From Eucalyptus grandis (Eukaryota > Streptophyta > Magnoliopsida > Myrtales > Myrtaceae): a DNA stretch of 64,000 nucleotides. Within the stretch, counting starts at the first letter, position 1, and every line of letters begins with the position of its first letter. Under the pieces are notes generated by a model. It had not been told where the DNA came from. It worked only from the letters and a program-made list of their open reading frames with translations, and made no database searches. The stretch covers positions 15,798,910 to 15,862,909 of the forward strand of contig NC_052621.1 in the NCBI RefSeq assembly GCF_016545825.1, in the 5' to 3' direction. Shown here one piece after another: positions 25,500-35,490 of the stretch. A program made the position numbers and the translations under genes.

Positions 25500-25870
25500 A
25501 ATTGGCAGCATATAATGACGTAACTTAGTACAAGCATGATACAATAATAAGCACAGTTTCTCAATAATTGTGTATCTTGTCTCCACATCGTTCAGTATTC
25601 GACTCAAATAATAAATTGCTTGATCTTTCCCCTAAATATTTTCTTGTGCTAGCATGCGCCCAATTGTAATATCAGTGATCGACAAATACAGCTTCAACTG
25701 TCTACCCACTTTGGGCGGCATCAAAACTGAAGGGTTGTTGAGATACTTTTTTATTCAATCGAATGCCTGTTGATGTTTGTCTTCCCACACGAACTCCTCT
25801 TGATTTTTAAACTTCAATAATGGGGAAAATACTTCGATCTTTCCTAACAAGTTAGCAATAAATCGACACA
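25500..25870 (-). pseudogene. RT thumb/first RNase H segment of the Tat element
   Basis: Reading the - strand gives PSVLMPPKVGRQLKLYLSIT, then IGRMLAQENI and GKDQAIYYLSRILNDVETRY, the conserved start of the ordinary Gypsy RNase H. The Tourist-like MITE ends the preserved part at 25880. Confidence 0.7.
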
Positions 25871-25879
25871 AGACATTTA

Positions 25880-26065
25880 GGGCATGCATGGTTGTATTCA
25901 TTTGTTCTGTTTATGAACAAAATTTTTGTTTTTTTGTTCCCGGGAACAAAAATTTTGTTTTTTTGTTCTCCGGGAACAAAAAAAGAATAGAAATGCGTTT
26001 GTTTGCGTTTTTGTTCAAAATCTGTTTTTTTGTTCCCGAAACAAAATTGGAACGGAAATAAGAAA

Positions 26066-26108
<43 letters not shown>

Positions 26109-26605
26109 TTTTCGAAACACTTTTGAAGAACAAATTTTCTCTCTCCTTTCTTTTCTTCTCATTTTTTTCTTCTTCTTTTCTTCTTCTTTTTCCTTTGGCC
26201 GGCGACCTCTCCGGAGCATTGCCGGGCCCCCGGCGACACTCGACCTCGCCTAGCAAAGGCGAGGCCGAGCCTCGCCGTGGCCGGGCGAGGCTGCCGGCCC
26301 CGCTCGGCCGGTCGCCGGCCTCGGCATGGCCGGAGATCGGCCAAAAGAAGAAAAAAAGAAAAAAAAAAAGAAAAAAGAAAAAAAAAATAAAGAAAAAAAG
26401 GAAAAATAAAATAAAAATATTAAAAAATTAAAAGAAACAAAAAAATAATATAAATTTACCAAACGTGTTTTTATTCATTTTTATTCCCGAACAAGTTTAC
26501 CAAACACGTCTTTTCGGTCAAAAATTGTTCCTCGGAACAAAAATAATTTTTTCTATTTTTGTTCCCCGGAACAATTTTTAAACAGAAACACAAACAAACG
26601 CATCC
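25880..26605. mobile_element. Tourist-like (PIF/Harbinger) MITE with GC-rich core
   Basis: The ends are GGGCATGCATGGTTG and, on the other strand, GGATGCGTTTGTTTG, flanked on both sides by TTA (25877-25879 and 26606-26608), the PIF/Harbinger target. Inside are repeated GTTCCCGGGAACAAAAA-type words, a long T run (about 26070-26107), a GC-rich core of GGCGAGGC/GGCCGG words (26200-26340) and an A-rich run. Open frames in it are low-complexity artefacts. Confidence 0.7.
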
Positions 26606-26639
26606 TTATCTTCCCGAATATCATTTGAAGCTACTTTTT

Positions 26640-27603
26640 AATAGCTAGTGGTGTTAAGACTAGAATTATTTTAACCTTACTTTTTATGTATTTTGATTCC
26701 TCTTTGATTAACCAAGAATCCTAAAACATTATTAGCCCTAACTCCGAAAGCACATTACAAAGGTTTCATCTTTAATTTAAATTTCTACATCCTAACAAAT
26801 GTCTAGGTTAAATAAAGCAAGTGACTTACTTGGTCTATTTAACGATGACGTCATCAGCATAAACCTCCATGAAGTCACCAATCATGTTGGAAAATGAAAT
26901 TCATCACCTTTTAGTATGTAGTGCCTGCATTTTTCAATCCGAAAGGCATGACTAACCATTTGAAAGTGCCAATTGCTCCTAGACATCTAAACGCAATCTT
27001 ATGGACATCCTCCTCTATTATGAATATCTAGTTGTAGCCTGAATGGCTGTCCATGAGTGACATAATCTTATTACCAGAGGTTGAGTCAACTAGCATGTCA
27101 GCCATTAGCATCTGGTATTAATCTTTGGGTGTGGCCGCATTTAGATCGTGGAAATTTATAAACACCCTAAGCTTTCCATTCTTCTTTTTTACTGGAATAA
27201 TATTTGAGAGCCACTCAACATATCATGCTATTCTTATAAAGTCTGCAACAAGCAATTTTTCGATTTCTTCTTGGACTTTTTGCATAACTTTTGATGTAAA
27301 TTGTCTTAAAGGCTGTTTATGTGGCCTAAAACCCTTTATATCAATAGCCAATGCTGAAATACATTTCTACCCAATTTAGGCATTTCGTGATAGTCCTAAA
27401 TAAAGCAGTCTTTGTACTTCTTTAAAAAGTCTACTAATCGAACTTTGAGTTCATTGTCAAGTAAGGCACTTACATAAATAGGGTGTTGATCAATGTCTAT
27501 GCCAAGATTGACCTTTTCAAATGGGTTTTGAGCTTCAATCACTTTATTATCATCCTTCAATAGTTTCGATGTTTTGCTTTGCTAGTTTGGCCCATAGGCT
27601 GAG
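26640..27603 (-). pseudogene. Reverse transcriptase relic of the Tat element
   Basis: The - strand reads SLMDSHSGYN, then IIEEDVHKIAFRCLGAIGTF and KWLVMPFGLKNAGTTY, the classic Gypsy RT palm, with the expected YVDD region degraded near 26850. A solo copia-type LTR at 27604-28558 separates this part from the upstream protease region. Confidence 0.75.
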
Positions 27604-28558
27604 TGATAGGGCTAGTAAGAACACCTAGATGGGGGTGAATAGGTGTTAAAGAAGTTTTTACAAGACTCAACAACTTAATTCGACTTTTAAGAGAATATTA
27701 GACTGAAGATGTAAAAAACTGTAAACAGTTATGTTAGACTACTTATTAAAGTAAAGAGTTTAAGGAAAGAAAATTGAAACGCAAAGTTTATAGTGGTTCG
27801 ACTTAGACCAAGCCTACGTCCACTCTCCTCTGCTGACAGTCCACTAGCTGAATTCCACTATGAATCAAGAGAGATTTTTACAGTCTCACTTCCTTGATTC
27901 CATAGTATAGAAACTCTACTACACTTCCTCAAGGTCTCACAAGTATTTAATTTCTCTTTTGAGTACAACTTAAACTCATCGAATGAATAAGCAAAGAACT
28001 AGAAGCTTCAGACTTTGGAATTTTTCTTTCACGCACACACTCGAATAACTTGAGCGTCTTCCTTATATATTCCTTCATGCCATTATAACCGTTGGCACCT
28101 TCCAAAGGAGTTATTCCAATCTACCTGTTGGACAAAATCAATTAGGAAGATCTCGAGTTATTTAAGGAATGTGATGATAGCCCACCAATCCTGCTCGTTC
28201 ATACAATCAGAATCTAGGTTTTCATAAGTAGAACATTCCAAGTATACTTTGCCAATCAACAGATCTAATTATTCAAATTGGTTTTAATAAGAATAATTGA
28301 TCACTAGATGATATCTCCAGCCGTGAGATCTTCTTCAACCGTACGAATCAAATCCTTAAAGATATACTTGCATCTAGATAAGTCTTCTTCATCGAAAAAA
28401 TCTTTTCTACGTCAGTCTAGAAGCTATCAGCGAGGGTAGACTTTAAATCTTGAGTTTGGATGTCTTCAGACTTTGACGATATAGTCTGTAAGTCTTCAAA
28501 CTAGACTAATGAAAATGTTTTGTCAACTTCAAAATAAATAAGGAAGTTTTCTCCAACA
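27604..28558 (-). mobile_element. Solo LTR of a copia-type element
   Basis: On the - strand it begins TGTTGGAGAAAACTTCCTTA and ends CTAGCCCTATCA. It shares GAGTGGACGTAGGCTTGG, a CCACTATAAA box and the terminal CACCTATTCACCCC/CTAGGTGTTC motif with the LTRs at 31483 and 34381, so it is a diverged relative of that family in opposite orientation. The flanks CTGAG (27599-27603) and CCGAG (28559-28563) form a 5-bp target duplication with one mismatch. Confidence 0.7.
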
Positions 28559-28993
28559 CCGAGTACCTTCTAATAAGGTCTTTTGATAACATAAGATTCT
28601 TCATGGACAACTTTATCAAATTGCTTCGCCAGTTGATTCTTTAGGACCCACTCAACTACTTCTTTGTCAAAATGGCAGAATACAATATTGTTGGGATTTA
28701 TAAGTGGGGGTCTGCTCAAATAGATATTGTCTTCTGATACCCCCGACATCCCATTATTGTTTATGACGCTTGTGACCAAACCACTTACGGCTTAGTATTT
28801 GCTTTAACATACTCTACATTATCACCATTCTAGAATGCTAACATCTAATGAAGAGTCGATGGTACACATTGGTTATCATGAATCCAATCCCTTCCTAAAA
28901 AAAATGTATGATCCATTAGTGTTGACCACACAAAAAGAAGCTCTAGAAGTCTTAAACCCTAAGTCATATCAGCCATAAATATTCCTTCGACCT

Positions 28994-29209
28994 CTAAGAT
29001 ATCCTTAGTAAAGTCTGACGATTGGATGTTTGATTGAATAATCTCATTGTCTTTCCTCCTAATTTCTTGTAAAAGCGATAGGAGATGAGATTCAAGGTAG
29101 ATCTCCCATCGACTAGCACTCTAGATATCAGCCGACCATTAATCCTGGCGTTAATATTTAATGTCCTCAAGTGATTCGAACTTTGTGCATGAGGCCTCTC
29201 AAATTCCAT
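28994..29209 (-). pseudogene. Gypsy protease (retropepsin) relic
   Basis: The frame contains LNINARINGRLISRVLVDGR followed by STLNLISYRFYKKLGG; LVDGxST is the active-site region of Tat-type retropepsins. A short conserved linker continues at 28779-28570. Between here and the gag remnant (29210-30466) the - strand is degraded gag-pro linker with no clear domain. Confidence 0.65.
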
Positions 29210-30466
29210 TATTTTCTCAATATCAAAATAGAACTCTATCCCCTTTATTCATCTACGATGATTTCCTCACATGATTTCGTACCAAGCACAACTATGTGAA
29301 ATTCATTAGGAAGTTTTGCTTGCACCATGCATGAGTTCAATGATGATGCAAATCTTGACAACAACCTCTCCTTTTGCTCTAGTGATTGAACAACTGCTTT
29401 TGTGGCCAATCTTTGTTGGAAGTTGTATTCTCACCATGTGGCTTTCTCCTCCATATTAGGTTATTAGGCTTGGTTTCCTTCAATTCTTTGGCCACCATCG
29501 AAGTTGGCTTGACCTAAATAATGCGAACCTAGTTGAGTTGCTTTTGGAGCAAATGTATCTTCTTCTTTCTTTGCATCCTTTTTCTATTTGAACATGTCAA
29601 GCTATTCTTTATGGGTTGGATCCTGTTATCCTTATATGATTTGTCGGCAAGCGGATCATAGAGTATCTTTAAAGTTCGCTGACGGTAATAACCAGTTTTT
29701 AACTTCATATTTTCATCATCGAACTCTAATCCTCATTCAAATGGACTAAATACTCAAGGGTGAGTAGCGAGTGGATTGTAACCAACATAATAGTCATACT
29801 TTCCACTATGTTCTTCCAAAGTTATGATGTTAAGATCTCTCTCATCATATCTCCGTTTGAAAGACTTATCAGTCACTCAACGAATATGAAATTTCTCATA
29901 TGGCCTCGTTTCATATAAAATAGGCTCTCTTTGATTAAAGTTACCCGAATTATATACCTCACCAATGACCATAGTATCATGTTGATTATAATGCCCCTTG
30001 GAGTAGTACTTCTACTACCAAACCAGCTGGCTACACCTTAAACACAATTTAGGAGCTTGATATTCTTAGATTTAGAGTCCCACAGAGCAACTCTTCTTTT
30101 TTCAATAAGCATGATGCTTTCTAGGGTAAGCTAGCTCATTTGGAATTATTCTTTTTGGAATTAGGTAGTCGAGCCTGAGTTATATATCTTGCTAGTGGCC
30201 CTTTGGCTAAATTGATAATTCTGGCAATTGGGATTATCTTCTTCCTATCTAATTACTTGCTTACATCTTGCACAGAATCGAAGCTGCAAGTAACTCCCAA
30301 GTTTAGGTCCGACCCTTGATGATATTATTTCAATCATAACAGGGAATGGGCTCACATTGACTTCCATAGGAACTTTATTTTTGTCATTAGCAAACTTTAT
30401 TTTCCTCTACTTGATCGCGTCTTCAATGTTTCTTTTGTAGACCATGCAATCATTGGTATTATGACT

Positions 30467-31127
30467 TCATGAATGATACCACTTGTAATATTCCTCCTCT
30501 AGTTCTTCATCTAATTCTATAGAATTAGTCCAATTAATATTTGTCCGTCTACCATGCCTCTTGTCTTTTTCCTTGAGCAAGCTCTCATGATTGGTGGTTA
30601 TGGTGGACAGCTGAAATAAATTAGAATAGGGATGCCCAACCATTCTTTCTCGATCGAACTTCAAGTTGTTAAAAGTAAGATCCCCAAAGTTTTTTTTTTC
30701 CAGGTAAGAGGGATTATACATTTATTTATGGCTCTCTTAAACTTAGAAAAAAAATTGGTCAAATGACTCATTATGCAGTTGTTTCGTGGTTAACAAGTCA
30801 GCTGCTAATTTTTACCAAAAAAAACAAGTCAGCTGCTAATAGATTTAGGACGGCTCTTTGGAACTTGGTATGGAATAATCTTTCCATTTGTTTCCATGAA
30901 TTAACCGAGTTTGGTAGAAATGTCATATACCAAGTAAAGACAGTTTTTGATAATGAAAATGGAATAACCTTAGTTTCCAATAGTTTACATGTGCGGCATT
31001 TCCACATTATGCTAAGAAACGGTTAATAAGCTCAAACGTTGACTGATCGTCTTTACCAATGAATAGAGTAAACTCGGGCATGTTGAGACCTTTCGGATAT
31101 GGTATGGTATCCATCTAATTTGGATAT
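30467..31127 (-). pseudogene. Gag relic of the Tat element, C-terminal part
   Basis: The - strand reads MPEFTLFIGKDDQSTFELIN, then SLSKTVFTWYMTFLPNSVNS and WKQMERLFHTKFQ, the retrotransposon gag core, followed by a degraded linker (30721-30467). The upstream half of gag lies at 38497-39632, displaced by the solo LTR whose 5-bp duplication ends at 31127. Confidence 0.7.
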
Positions 31128-31482
31128 TGTCACGCCCCGAATCACGAGCGCGTGCACACATCTCTTGGTGGTCGATAAAATTGCGACATCCCAGGAAGCG
31201 TCGCCGACCCACTCATTGTATTGCACATGCGGAAACGAATAAACAAATCCCCTAACAGCAAACAACATGTGATAGAAAAGTAGGATAACAAATTCACAAC
31301 TAAAACATACTTTTATAAACAAACTAGGTTTATATACAAAACTAGTCTGTCTACCAAAAAGATCGGCCCTAAAAAGAGAAACTGTCCTACGACCCACTAG
31401 TTGGACACATTCACTGATCCTTCAGACTCCACAGGCTCCGGGGGCATCGGGTCCTCCACAGCACCATCAAGAGGGTCAGCTG

Positions 31483-32654
31483 TGTTAGGGAAATCCCTTA
31501 TGATGTTTTGAAGATGACAAAATAAATCAAAGGCTACTAACATGTTTAATGGTTAAGTAATAGACCATGCAGATGATAGAACATGTAAATGATATTGTCA
31601 AAGTGTGAAGACGACCAGAAGACTGAACGTAACATATGTCCAAAGTATATTCTGAAAATTTCTAGACTTCTGTGTCAAAGTCTGAAGACTGCCGTGTCAA
31701 AGTCTGAAGACTGCCAAACTTTAGTGTCAAAGTCTGTTCTATATCGTAAGTCCGCTCACTCGACAAATTCCATCGAACGTGAATGATGAACCAAGACAGA
31801 CTCTATGCCGAAGCCGAACCGGGTACGATCTTAAAGCTAAATCAAGCTTAGAAGCAGATATGTTCAGACCTAGATTGTAAAGTCTACAGACTCAGATTGT
31901 AAAGTCTATTGCTCTCGAGACTTTACATCCGTTCGATGAAACATAACTCAAGCCCAATCATATAATGGCTAGTGATCTGGTTTGGATTCCACATCAAGAT
32001 TGATTTGATTGATTCAATCTAATTGATTGACGATTGGATCTTGAAGACAAGAACTTTCTATACGAAGAAACTTTACTTATGGAAACCAAGATTCCGTTTG
32101 TATAGGCGATCGGAATCAATTTGGGATTCCACCTTTGTCACTCAACGGCTACCAAATCTTCTAGATACAGAGCTGTCTAATGGGTATATTGGAAGACGAT
32201 TCTCCGAGATGCTGTCCAACGGCTAGTTTGGAAGTGGAGGAGTATTTAAGGAGATGAAGGATCGATGAGCAAGTAAGAGACAGAGCGTAGAATTTATAAT
32301 TCCAAAGTCTCGAGCGACTTTCGATCATACTTGTCTCTTGAGAGCTTAAACGTTTGTAATCGTGAGAGAAATACCAAAAGAGTGACTTAGTGAGATAGTG
32401 TAATCTACTACTAAGTGTTTGCACTCGAAGTTGTAATCTCTTGTTGATTGCATAGTGGAATCTAGCCAAGAAAGCTGTTAGCGTGGGAGAGTGGACGTAG
32501 GCTTGGATTAAGCCGAACCACTATAAATCTTGTGTTCTTATTCTCTTCCCTAACTCATTTATTTTACTCGAAATTTATTTTATTCCGCATATATTTGCCA
32601 AGGTTTATTTTATACACCTATTCACCCCTCTAGGTGTTCATACTAGCACTCTCA
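31483..32654 (+). repeat. 5' LTR of the gag-only element
   Basis: The 1172-bp LTR contains three spaced copies of a GTGTCAAAGTCTG word at about 31672-31735 in the presumed U3, a TATTTAAG box at 32243, and ends with the TATTCACCCC/CTAGGTGTTC motif. Confidence 0.88.
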
Positions 32655-32655
32655 A

Positions 32656-32668
32656 TTGGTATCGAGCC
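32656..32668 (+). promoter_or_regulatory. Primer-binding site (initiator Met tRNA)
   Basis: TTGGTATCGAGCC, one base after the 5' LTR, is a slightly altered form of the TGGTATCAGAGC site used by most plant copia elements. Confidence 0.8.
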
Positions 32669-32717
32669 AAGTGCTCGCTTTATAAAAGTGTTTTTACTTT
32701 TGAGCTAAAGATTCTTT

Positions 32718-33455
32718 ATGGCTAGTATTTTGGCACCAGGACTTATGGAAGGGCAAAGTAACATAAGGCCACCATATTTTGATGGAAAGGAATACGACGT
32801 GTGGAAGAACAAAATGAAAGTATTCCTAAGATCCAGAGATCCCTTGCAATGGGATGTTGTGGAAAGAGGAATCAACCCCATTGCTGCGTCTACATCAAAT
32901 AAGAATGGCAAAGACAAAAACACCAAAGCCCCCGCTCCTATGTCTCGGACGGAATTGTCCAAAAGAGAAGCGCTTGATGCAAAAGCTATTTATTATTTAT
33001 ATTGCGCCTTGTCTCCTGTTGAATATAACAGAATCTCTTAATGTGAAACAGCAAAAGAAGTTTGGGATAAACTTCATGTTACATATGAATGGACTGATCG
33101 TGTAAGAGAGACAAAAGTAAACTTCTTGCTTGGCAAATATGAATCCTTCAAGATGAAGCAAGGAGAATCGATTGGAGATATGTTTAGCCGTTTTACAGAA
33201 ATTGTAAATGGTTTAGCATATCAAGGTCAGCAAATTTCTGCCCCAATGAAGGTCAACAAACTCTTGCGAGGTCTCTCAAAAGATTGGAACCATGTCAAGA
33301 CCTCAATCCGGGAGACTCAAAGGATTATGCCACTCTCCGTTGATGAATTGATCGGCACTCTTCAATCCTATGAAGTGGAACAACTTAACGATGAAGATCC
33401 CGAAGACTCAGAATCCGATGAGGAAATCGAGATGAGTTATTTTTGCAGGATATAA
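32718..33455 (+). pseudogene. Copia-type gag with one in-frame stop
   Basis: Frame 32718-33455 would encode 245 residues but is interrupted by a TAA at 33039-33041 (after NRIS, before CETAKEVWDKLH). It starts MASILAPGLMEGQSNIRPPY, includes FDGKEYDVWKNKMKVFL and VRETKVNFLLGKYESFKMKQ, and ends in an acidic D/E-rich tail. These are the conserved blocks of the UBN2-type gag of copia elements. Downstream frames to about 33780 hold a basic K/R-rich stretch that may be the remains of a nucleocapsid tail. Gag forms the particle that packages retroelement RNA in the cytoplasm. A single stop codon means the copy decayed only mildly. Confidence 0.8.
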
Positions 33456-34366
33456 AGAAGAAAGAAGAAAGAGAGTTTGGGAAATGAGTTGATTGTAGGA
33501 AATTCTTTAAGGGAAGGATGATTGCGAATCTACGCAAATTTTGGTGCAATCAGAAAATATCTCCTGCGACAATTGGTTGAATTTGAGATGAGCTTGATTG
33601 AAGAAAATAAAATTTTTGCCTCGAATTTCAAAATGCAAGTGATCGTTGCGGATGTTGTTGCTACAAAGGAAATAATGGAAATATATTCTATTCAACGTGC
33701 ACAAGCAACAATTCTATTTGCAAATATTGCCATGATCACAGGGGGAGAAAGCAAATCCAAAAGAAAAGGAAAAGAATCGTGATCATCTCAAAAAGGCAAC
33801 AAATTGAGGGGGAGCTTTGATCAATTATGGAAAAATCTTTTTTGATTGATCGTGATCTTGTTATGAAAAGAAGGAAGGTAAATGTGTCAGAATTGTTAAG
33901 ATCTACAAAATCCGGTTAGTGCATCTTTTATTACATTTTGTCATTAACAAATCTCTTATTGATATTATCATTTTATTATGACAAAAATGGTACGTAAATT
34001 TTATGATGCATCCGTGATTTTTATTGGATATTTGCTGATATAATCGAAGTGAGCTATATTGCATATCTTTAATATTCGATAAAAGCTGATTTTTGGAAAT
34101 TGTGATTCATGCAAGATATTTGTTATCATTCTCTACGTGAATCCATTATTATTCCTTTTTGATTATGACAAAAAGGGAGAGAATATATGAATATGCATAT
34201 ATGTTGATTGATTGATATTATCTATGGCATAATATTGAGCTATGATTATTTTTCTATATATTGTTATGCTCAATCTATTTGCTATCTTTTTATATCATTT
34301 GATTTAAAAACATCTTTAAAAGTATGTTTACAAATCTGCATATTCAGAGATTGTTTTGTCATCATC

Positions 34367-34379
34367 AAAAAGGGGGAGA
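34367..34379 (+). promoter_or_regulatory. Polypurine tract
   Basis: AAAAAGGGGGAGA lies one base before the 3' LTR, the usual place for plus-strand priming. A second purine block (AGGGGGAG) occurs about 560 bp upstream, near 33810. Confidence 0.75.
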
Positions 34380-34380
34380 T

Positions 34381-35490
34381 TGTTAGGGAAATCCCTTATG
34401 ATATTTTGAAGATGACAAAATAAATCAAAGGCTACTAACATGTTTACTGGTTAAGTAATAGACCATGCAAATGATAGAACATGTAAAGGATATTGTCAAA
34501 GTGTGAAGACGACCAAAAGACTGAACGTAACATATGTCCAAAGTATATTCTGAAAATTTCCAGACTTCTGTGTCAAAGTCTGAAGACTGCCGTGTCAAAG
34601 TCTCAAGATCGCCAGACTTTAGTGTCAAAGTCTGTTTTATATCGAAGTCTGCTCACTCGACAAATTCCAGATGAACGTGAATGATGAACCGAAGACGACT
34701 CTATGCTCAAGCCGAACCGGGTACAGACCTTAAAGCTAAATCTGTCTCGTAGCGATATGTTCTGCACCATTGTAAAGTCTACAGACTCAGATTGTAAAGT
34801 CTATTGCTCTCAGACTTTACATCCAGATTCGATGAAACATAACTCAAGCCCAATCATATAACGGCTAGTGATCTGGTTTGGATTCCACATCAAGATTGAT
34901 TTGATTGATTCAATCTAATTGATTGACGATTGGATCTTGAAGACAAGAACTTTCTATACGAAGAAGCTTTACTTATGAAAACCAAGATTCCGTTTGTATA
35001 GGCGATTGGAATCAATTTGGGATTCCACCTTTGTCACTTAACGGCTACCAAATCTTCTAGATACAGAGCTGTCCAATGGGTATATTGGAAGACGATTCTC
35101 TGGGATGCTGTCCAACGGCGTAGAATTTATAATTCCAAAGTCTGAGCGACTTTCGATCATATACTTGTCTCTTGAGAGCTTAAACGTTTGTAATCGTGAG
35201 AGAAATACCAAAAGAGTGACTTAATGAGATAGTGTGATCTACTACTAAGTGTTTGCACTCGAAATTGTAATCTCTTGTTGATTGCATAGTGGAATCCAGC
35301 CAAGAAGGCATGTTAGCGTGGGAGAGTGGACGTGAGACTTGGATTAAGCCAACCACTATAAATCTTGTATTCTTATTCTCTTCCCTAACTCATTTATTTT
35401 ACTCGAAGTTTATTTTATTCCGCATATATTTGCCAAGGTTTATTTTATACACATATTCACCCCCTCTAGGTGTTCATACTAGCACTCTCA
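34381..35490 (+). repeat. 3' LTR of the gag-only element, with promoter deletion
   Basis: Nearly identical to the 5' LTR but 62 bp shorter. The main difference is loss of about 63 bp after GTCCAACGGC, which removes the segment containing the TATTTAAG box. Other differences are scattered substitutions and small indels. Confidence 0.85.

Larger units (their letters stand above)
31483..35490 (+). mobile_element. Gag-only (TR-GAG-like) copia-type retrotransposon, complete with both LTRs
   Basis: LTRs at 31483-32654 and 34381-35490 share TGTTAGGG...CTCTCA ends. The element is flanked by an exact AGCTG duplication (31478-31482 and 35491-35495). A primer-binding site complementary to initiator Met tRNA (TTGGTATCGAGCC) starts at 32656 and a polypurine tract (AAAAAGGGGGAGA) ends at 34379. 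The internal region is only 1.73 kb and encodes a gag but no protease, integrase or polymerase, so it must have depended on a partner element. Confidence 0.88.

Noticed and set aside
25852..26462. Several Lys- or Phe-rich frames
   Set aside because: They are products of poly-T and poly-A runs inside the MITE.
31675..35490. CRISPR-like array suggested by spaced repeats in the LTRs
   Set aside because: Only a few short copies, located in LTR U3 of a plant retroelement, with no leader or cas genes.
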